Source of the DNA: Nilaparvata lugens
Lineage: Eukaryota; Arthropoda; Insecta; Hemiptera; Delphacidae
Length of the DNA stretch: 64,000 bases
Direction of reading: 5' to 3'
NCBI RefSeq assembly: GCF_014356525.2
Contig: NC_052511.1
Coordinates: forward strand, 15,299,942-15,363,941
Shown here: in pieces, positions 58,991 to 64,000 of the stretch
Numbering within the stretch: position 1 is the first letter of the stretch
Layout: every line of letters begins with the position of its first letter
Program-made: the position numbers and the translations under genes
The notes under the pieces: generated by a model
The model's input: only the letters and a program-made list of their open reading frames with translations
Databases searched by the model: none
Told to the model about the DNA's origin: nothing

Positions 58991-61019
58991 TCGTAGTATT
59001 ATATCTTTTGCCAGCGATTAAGTCTCCTGTGCATAGCCTACACTTCACATCAAGTGAATCGTAACCTTCTCAAGGCAGAGTGGTTTTGGGAGGGTTGCGG
59101 AATAGTGAAGGGTGTTTTGGAAGGAGGTTTGAGAGGGTTAGGGGGGCATGCCGGTGCTAAATCTTCTGGATCGTTGACTCTGCTCAAAGAACGGCCCACA
59201 AATCTCTCAACGTTTGACCAGCAGCTTTTGCTACCTCTGCTTTTGCAATTTGAATTCTTAGACGAAGTTTACATGAATTTGGACTGTTGTTTTTGAAGTG
59301 TGTAGTTATTAAATCCGTAAATCCCTGCAGCTCTCGTCGTTAGACTAACATAGTTTGAACACTGTTTATTCGAGTTCTCAGGGGAACATGGATTTCAACT
59401 GTTGCACTGAGGATAATATGTAGCTTGATCTTGAATAAATATTTGTTTATATCCACTGTATCCTTGTTGCGTGTTCCTTTGTCAAGCAATCATAATCATT
59501 GAATTCTTGATAGTAATTGATTGATTGTGGAGCAGTGCTTGAAAATTCGCTCATTCTGTTTGAACGAGTAAGATATGGATTTGACTGTTTAAAGAGCAAT
59601 CAATGATTTGAGGAACTATGATTTTTTTTCTTTTGATTGTACTGTGATGAGTGTGATATCCATGATTTTTTTTCATTTAAGACATTATTGTCATGAACTC
59701 TCTAGATTAGCATGTAATCTATATTTTCTGTAATGATTTGTTTGCTTTTGTAATTGAATTTTGTAAATAATTCCAACCTGCTGTAGGATAATTTCCTAAA
59801 AAGCAACTGTACTAAATAATAATAAAATAAATAGTGATTGATTACTGTCGTGGTCGCGCTGATAATCTATCAATAAAATAAGTTGAGCCCCATGCACCTA
59901 CTGCTACACTCTTTGTAAGAGTGACAGCTTTGGAAGCAAGATTCCTTCAAATATAATTTATGAAAATTGCTCCCCGGTGGATAGAAGCCCACCTATAGCT
60001 GTAGGTCCTCTCATTTCATAATCCCCATCTCATTACCCAAACACAAGTTTATAGCTCATGTGGTCATCGTCCTCAAATTGATAGTTGAGAAAGAAAATGA
60101 TTTTCAATACTCACTGAAATAAATGTGTTTCTGATCAGAATACTGCTGTTTGGAACTATAAATAATGTAGTTTGATATGAGTGCTGATTATAGAAATTAT
60201 CTCATGATGATACCTTTGTTACTGGAAAATTAAAAAATGCTAGGCATCAATTTTCATTTATCAATCGTATGAGCAATTTCACAAAATGACAGGCGAGGAA
60301 GTACTATTACACGAGGAGCATGTATTTTTAGATGAACAGTGACGAAACTGTGATCTAAGAATTCAACATCAAATTGATAACAACGCCTTTTATTGACTAC
60401 TATTCAAGTGCAATAAAGACATCACACGTCAATGAATTTAGCGTCATAATTATAATAGCTCTGATTTACCAGAGGACCAGTGACGTAACTGTAGTGGATG
60501 TCCCAATATACGAAAGATATAATTATTGGCTACAATTCAATAATTTGGCTACAACAATTTGGTATTAGGCTATGTTTCATCTAACAATGTACATTTTTGA
60601 AGGTCAATGGAAGAGGGTTCTAATAAATCACGGTTAAAATTAGTTAAATTCAAGTTCTATTTCTGAGAATGTTGAAGTACATAAAGTGTCAAAAATAGTG
60701 TATAGATATATAACTATCATATGCTACATACTATCCTTGATATTGTGTAACTACTACTGTATACATTACATTATTTGCATTTGTTATTATTTTCAGTTGG
60801 GTAGGCCTATGCCTATACCTCGATTATTATTCTACTAATATGCATTCTATGTAATGTATTAACAAAATTCCTTTCTGCTCTTCTGGAAATGTTCTACTTG
60901 AGCAGTTACATTATTTTTTGTTCACTCTATAATTCGATTCCAAGAAAATCTCTGAAAAAACACCAAGATGACAACTGTATATGGAGCACCGATCTTTGAT
61001 TTATTTGTAGTCAGAGAAA
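58991..61019. other. Noncoding stretch with a SINE tail fragment
   Basis: No gene is supported; the 59054-59296 frame is Gly/Leu-rich without a domain. Positions 60605-60690 are the reverse complement of the SINE tail at about 58286-58355 (GACACTTTATGTACTTCAAC and ATTCTCAGAAAT on the - strand). Confidence 0.4.
60605..60690 (-). mobile_element. SINE tail fragment, inverted
   Basis: On the - strand it reads GACACTTTATGTACTTCAAC, ATTCTCAGAAAT, then CTAATTTTAACCGTGATTTATT, colinear with the tail of the SINE at 58028-58440. The tRNA-like head is absent. Confidence 0.7.
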
Positions 61020-62558
61020 ACCTATACAAATTAGACTATACTCTATAATAGATAGGATAGATCTATAGGTTGTGTATCCTATGTTGTAGTGTAATAATTC
61101 GAACCATTTTCACTCAATATTCGAATTATTATCTGAATTTAAAACATAAAGATGGAATACCAGCGGATGCTATGATAAATAGCAATCAATGCTATTATTT
61201 CCAGTTTGTAGATGGCCTTAATAGGCTTAATCAGGTCTCAATGGAAAGAGGACAGAAGGTATAAAATAGAAATAGAAAGGCCTAGTAGAAAGAGGATAAT
61301 AAAATTAAACTAATAATTAAAAAGAGAAAATAAAATAATATGTAAAAAGAGCTATCAAGTGTATGTTGAGCTTACCACACATTTACCGACATAAATTTAG
61401 ACATACAAACGAAACATCCCTTATCAGCAAAAACAGAAAAGCAGAAAAAAGTGTGGGCTGCATTAATCTTGAGCTTGGCAATTAAAGACAGCGATTCACC
61501 AGCATTGTGTGTTTCATGTGCTGACGCTTCCCTACCCTGTTCCCTTCTCTGCGATGCGATTGTCTCGATTAATCCCTGTCTTAGCAAAAGGGTCGAACTC
61601 ATTCGATTTGTTAACTCCAAATGGACTGTGTGGCCTATTAAGACTGCCGGTCAACATAGTATGTATGTAATTGTAACCGTCCACAACCCTGTTTTGGGAA
61701 AAAATCGTGGAACATGCAAATACCGTACGTATTTCTCCATGAAGATTTGTTCTAAACATTCGTACAATAAAATTCGTAGAACACAACTGCCGTGCTACCA
61801 ATTTTTCCTTAAACGGTTGGAATAGCATTTAACACCTATCAAACCAAGGACAGTTGTCGGCTCCAATAAAATAGATTCTTGATAAACTGTGAATGGATCT
61901 ATTGCCTATGAATGAGAAATCCAGTTTTCAGAGCAAATTAACTTATAATCTTCAGATAAAATTTCACAAAATACAGAAAGAGAAAATATCTTAAGGCTAA
62001 TTATTTCAAGTAACTACGAACTGAAATACTTATCTAGTTTACAGTTGAAACACAGTGGCTATTGGCTTGGATACAGAAAAAACCTATACAAATTAGACTA
62101 TACTCTATAATAGATAGGATAGATTCATAGGTTGTGTATCCTATGTTGTAGTGTAATAATTAGAACCATTTTCACTCAATATTCGAATTATTATCTGAAT
62201 TTAAAACATAAAGATGGAATATCAAAATTCAAAATTTTTAGTTTAGTCATTAGTTTTGAAGTGGAAATTGGACTTTTTGAAGTGAAAGTGGAATCTTAAC
62301 CTTATTTTTTTTGAAACTTTTATTTGTAAAAAAATTGGAGGAAGACAGTTTTGGGCGATGCCTGTTGTCTTCTCCCAATCATATCATATTTATTATAATT
62401 ATGATCTGTAATTGCCAATGAAATAAATAAATGAATAAATACCAGCGGATGCTATGATAAATAGCAATCAATGCTATTATTTCCAGTTTGTAGATGGCCT
62501 TAATAGGCTTAATGAGGTCTCAATGGAAAGAGGACAGAAAGGTATAAAATAGAAATAG
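61020..62558 (+). repeat. Tandem segmental duplication, about 1.06 kb unit
   Basis: Positions 61020-61281 recur at 62078-62558, starting AAACCTATACAAATTAGACT in both. The second copy is interrupted by a retroelement tail (62222-62441) and is cut off by a copia LTR at 62559. Over the shared part I count only a handful of differences (for example GGATAGATCTATAGG against GGATAGATTCATAGG). The inter-copy part 61282-62077 is presumed to be the rest of unit 1; its equivalent in unit 2 would lie beyond the copia element. The open frames at 61372-61828 within it are unassigned. Confidence 0.85.
62222..62441 (+). mobile_element. Non-LTR retroelement 3' tail with conserved hairpin loop (copy D), inserted in the duplication
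   Basis: This 220 bp insert splits GATGGAATA|CCAGCGG, which is intact at 61151-61165. It holds a 14-position stem ATTGGAGGAAGACA (62334-62347) with TGTCTTCTCCCAAT (62366-62379), the conserved loop GTTTTGGGCGATGCCTGT, and an AATAAATAAATGAATAAATA tail. The target duplication may be AATA but cannot be separated from the tail. It is strongly 5'-truncated. Confidence 0.85.
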
Positions 62559-62797
62559 TGTTGAAGGTTATATCGGTGAAGAAATTAATTATTACGATTA
62601 TTTGAACATTATTACTGATTTTATTTTTACTTTAAAGTCAAACCAATACATTGAACTCAAACGTTTTACTTAAGGCATGTTACACACACTTCACAGAGAC
62701 AGAGTTCAGTACAGAGTCGTTTTGGCGTGCAGCTGAGTCACCAGTGCCTTGCCAATCACACATATTATTATTTAGTCTATTTCATTGTCAAACAACA
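62559..62797 (-). mobile_element. 3' LTR of a copia-type retrotransposon
   Basis: This 239 bp LTR reads on the - strand TGTTGTTTGACAATG ... ACCTTCAACA, with TGTTG/CAACA inverted ends. It borders a purine tract CATGAGGGGGCG (62798-62809 on the complement), the expected plus-strand priming site. The left flank AATAG (62554-62558) is the probable target-site copy. The uninterrupted target is visible in the duplicate at about 61265-61275. The partner LTR lies outside the window. Confidence 0.85.
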
Positions 62798-62825
62798 CGC
62801 CCCCTCATGAAATAACCCAAAAAAA

Positions 62826-63074
62826 TTATCAATCAAAAAACAAAGTAAGTTATAGAAAATTAACATAGTTCAAAACATCTTAATTATTAAAAAATATTAT
62901 TTCTAAATTTATCAATCAAAAAAAAAGTAAGTTATAAGAAAATTAACATAGTTCAAAACATCTTAATTATTAAAAAATATTATTTCTAAATTTATCAATC
63001 AAAAAACAAAGTAAGTTATAAGAAAATTAACATAGTTCAAAACATCTTAATTATTAAAAAATATTATTTCTAAA
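62826..63074 (-). repeat. 83 bp unit repeated three times, overlapping the end of pol
   Basis: Units begin TTATCAATCAAAAAA at 62826, 62909 and 62992. Each carries TAACATAGTTCAAAACATCT and TTAATTATTAAAAAATATTA. The copy nearest pol includes its TAA stop (63054-63056) and last codons, so the array arose by duplicating the pol 3' edge and the sequence behind it. Confidence 0.9.
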
Positions 63075-64000
63075 CTTGACAAAAAGTTCCTTTCCCAAGG
63101 GTTTTGTGAAAATGTCAGCAATCTGATCTGAGGATTTTAAATACTCAACTTGAATAACACCTTCAGAAATTTTCTCTCTTACAAAATGATACCTTATATC
63201 TACATGTTTCATTTTTTTATGATGCTCAGGATTATGAGCTATTTTGATAGCAGACTGATTGTCTTCAAACAACAAAATACAAGTTTTCTTATTTTCAACA
63301 ACACAAAAATCAATTAAAATTCCTTTTATCCAACAAGCCTCGCTTGCAGCTTGGCTCAAAGCAACATACTCAGCTTCTGTGCTAGATAATGAAACACTTG
63401 TTGCTTCTTGGTACACCAAGAAATAGTATTACCAAAAACCTTGAAGCAATAACCTGAGGTTGATCTTCTCTCTAAATCACCACCCCAGTTTGCATCTACA
63501 TAGCCTACAATCATATCATCATTCAATTCTCTCTTATATACTAGCTCTAAATCTAAAGTACATTTTACATATCTCAATACACGTTTTAATTTTTATACAA
63601 CATTTCACTGGCACAACTTTGGAATCGACTCAAGAAAGATACAGTACAACACAAATCAGGTCTAGATCCTACAACAGCATACATAAGACAACCAATTAGT
63701 CTACGACATTTCTTTTCTATTTCTACAGACTCTGACTTATCTCTAGTCAATAATTCAAAGTTGAAATTTTTATCCATGGGAGTGTCCATTGGCTTACAAT
63801 CCTGCATGTTGAACTTTTCCAATACATGTTTGAGATACTCCTTCTGACTAATAACAGTTACCCCCTTCTCAATATCTTGTTTGACATTAATTCCCAAGAA
63901 ATTAGAAACTAAGCCCAAGTCTTTCATCTTGAAATTTTCTTGTAAGACTGATTTCAATCTTGAAACATCATTCTCATCTGAACCAAAAATAAGTATGTCA
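63054..64000 (-). pseudogene. Copia-type pol fragment: reverse transcriptase C-terminal part and RNase H
   Basis: The - strand encodes the end of a Ty1/copia polyprotein, read from 64000 down. It starts within the RT catalytic YVDD region (DILIFG at the window edge). It then shows MKDLGLVSNFLGINVKQD, QKEYLKHVLEKFNM and LIGCLMYAVVGSRPDLCCTV. Next is the RNase H region: RVLRYVK, YVDANWGGD, RRSTSGYCF, SLSSTEAEYVALSQAASEAC and HVDIRYHFVREK, ending in DIFTKPLG. These are standard copia signatures. Frameshifts at about 63590 and 63412 break it into three frames, so this copy is not functional. Integrase, protease and gag, if present, are beyond the window. Confidence 0.9.

Noticed and set aside
61372..61828. 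Overlapping open frames on both strands, 82-124 codons, in a GC-richer patch
   Set aside because: No recognisable domain, located inside a recent duplication and next to mobile elements. Possibly an old transposon fragment; I could not support a call.
1..64000. CRISPR array or bacterial insertion sequences
   Set aside because: The direct repeats found are adjacent tandem duplications or dispersed transposon parts without regular unique spacers, and the gene structure is eukaryotic.

Overview
The window is AT-rich animal nuclear DNA with long introns, one clearly recognisable gene and many transposable elements. The gene is an insect-type muscarinic acetylcholine receptor. Together with abundant non-LTR, copia-like, foldback and MITE elements this suggests an insect, possibly a hemipteran such as a planthopper; the species is inference. 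No tRNA, rRNA, CRISPR array or bacterial operon structure is visible.

Layout. Positions 1-8950 hold the receptor gene on the + strand: two coding exons (1855-2119 and 6254-8436) joined across a 4.1 kb intron, predicted protein 815 aa, closest in my recognition to mAChR-B. Positions 8951-17100 are AT-rich noncoding DNA with a 0.63 kb foldback element (13058-13690) and a polypurine tract. Positions 17106-21900 are a 5'-truncated, inactivated CR1/Jockey-type non-LTR retrotransposon: ORF1, then endonuclease plus reverse transcriptase. A 219 bp solo LTR with a 5 bp target-site duplication has jumped into its endonuclease. Positions 21900-37200 are intergenic or intronic DNA with retroelement tails, MITEs and foldback elements, including one retroelement tail nested inside a foldback arm. 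At 37200-37600 there is a GC-richer island with a CRE-like palindrome and a 42-codon ORF for a hydrophobic peptide (37454-37582), a candidate first exon or micropeptide. Positions 37600-61000 are AT-rich with many MITE families, local tandem duplications, a tRNA-derived SINE family, and a foldback with an amplified 75 bp unit. Positions 61020-64000 contain a tandem segmental duplication whose second copy was hit twice, by a retroelement tail and by a copia-type LTR retrotransposon on the - strand (3' LTR 62559-62797, pol running off the window).

How it fits together. Only the receptor gene looks functional. The rest is best read as layered insertion history: several elements can be ordered in time because an arm, a duplicate or a reading frame preserves the empty site. 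I found no convincing new multi-gene system. The least explained signals are the 37.45 kb hydrophobic small ORF, an out-of-frame ORF overlapping the receptor start, and a retroelement 3' stem-loop family whose loop is conserved while its stem varies by paired changes.
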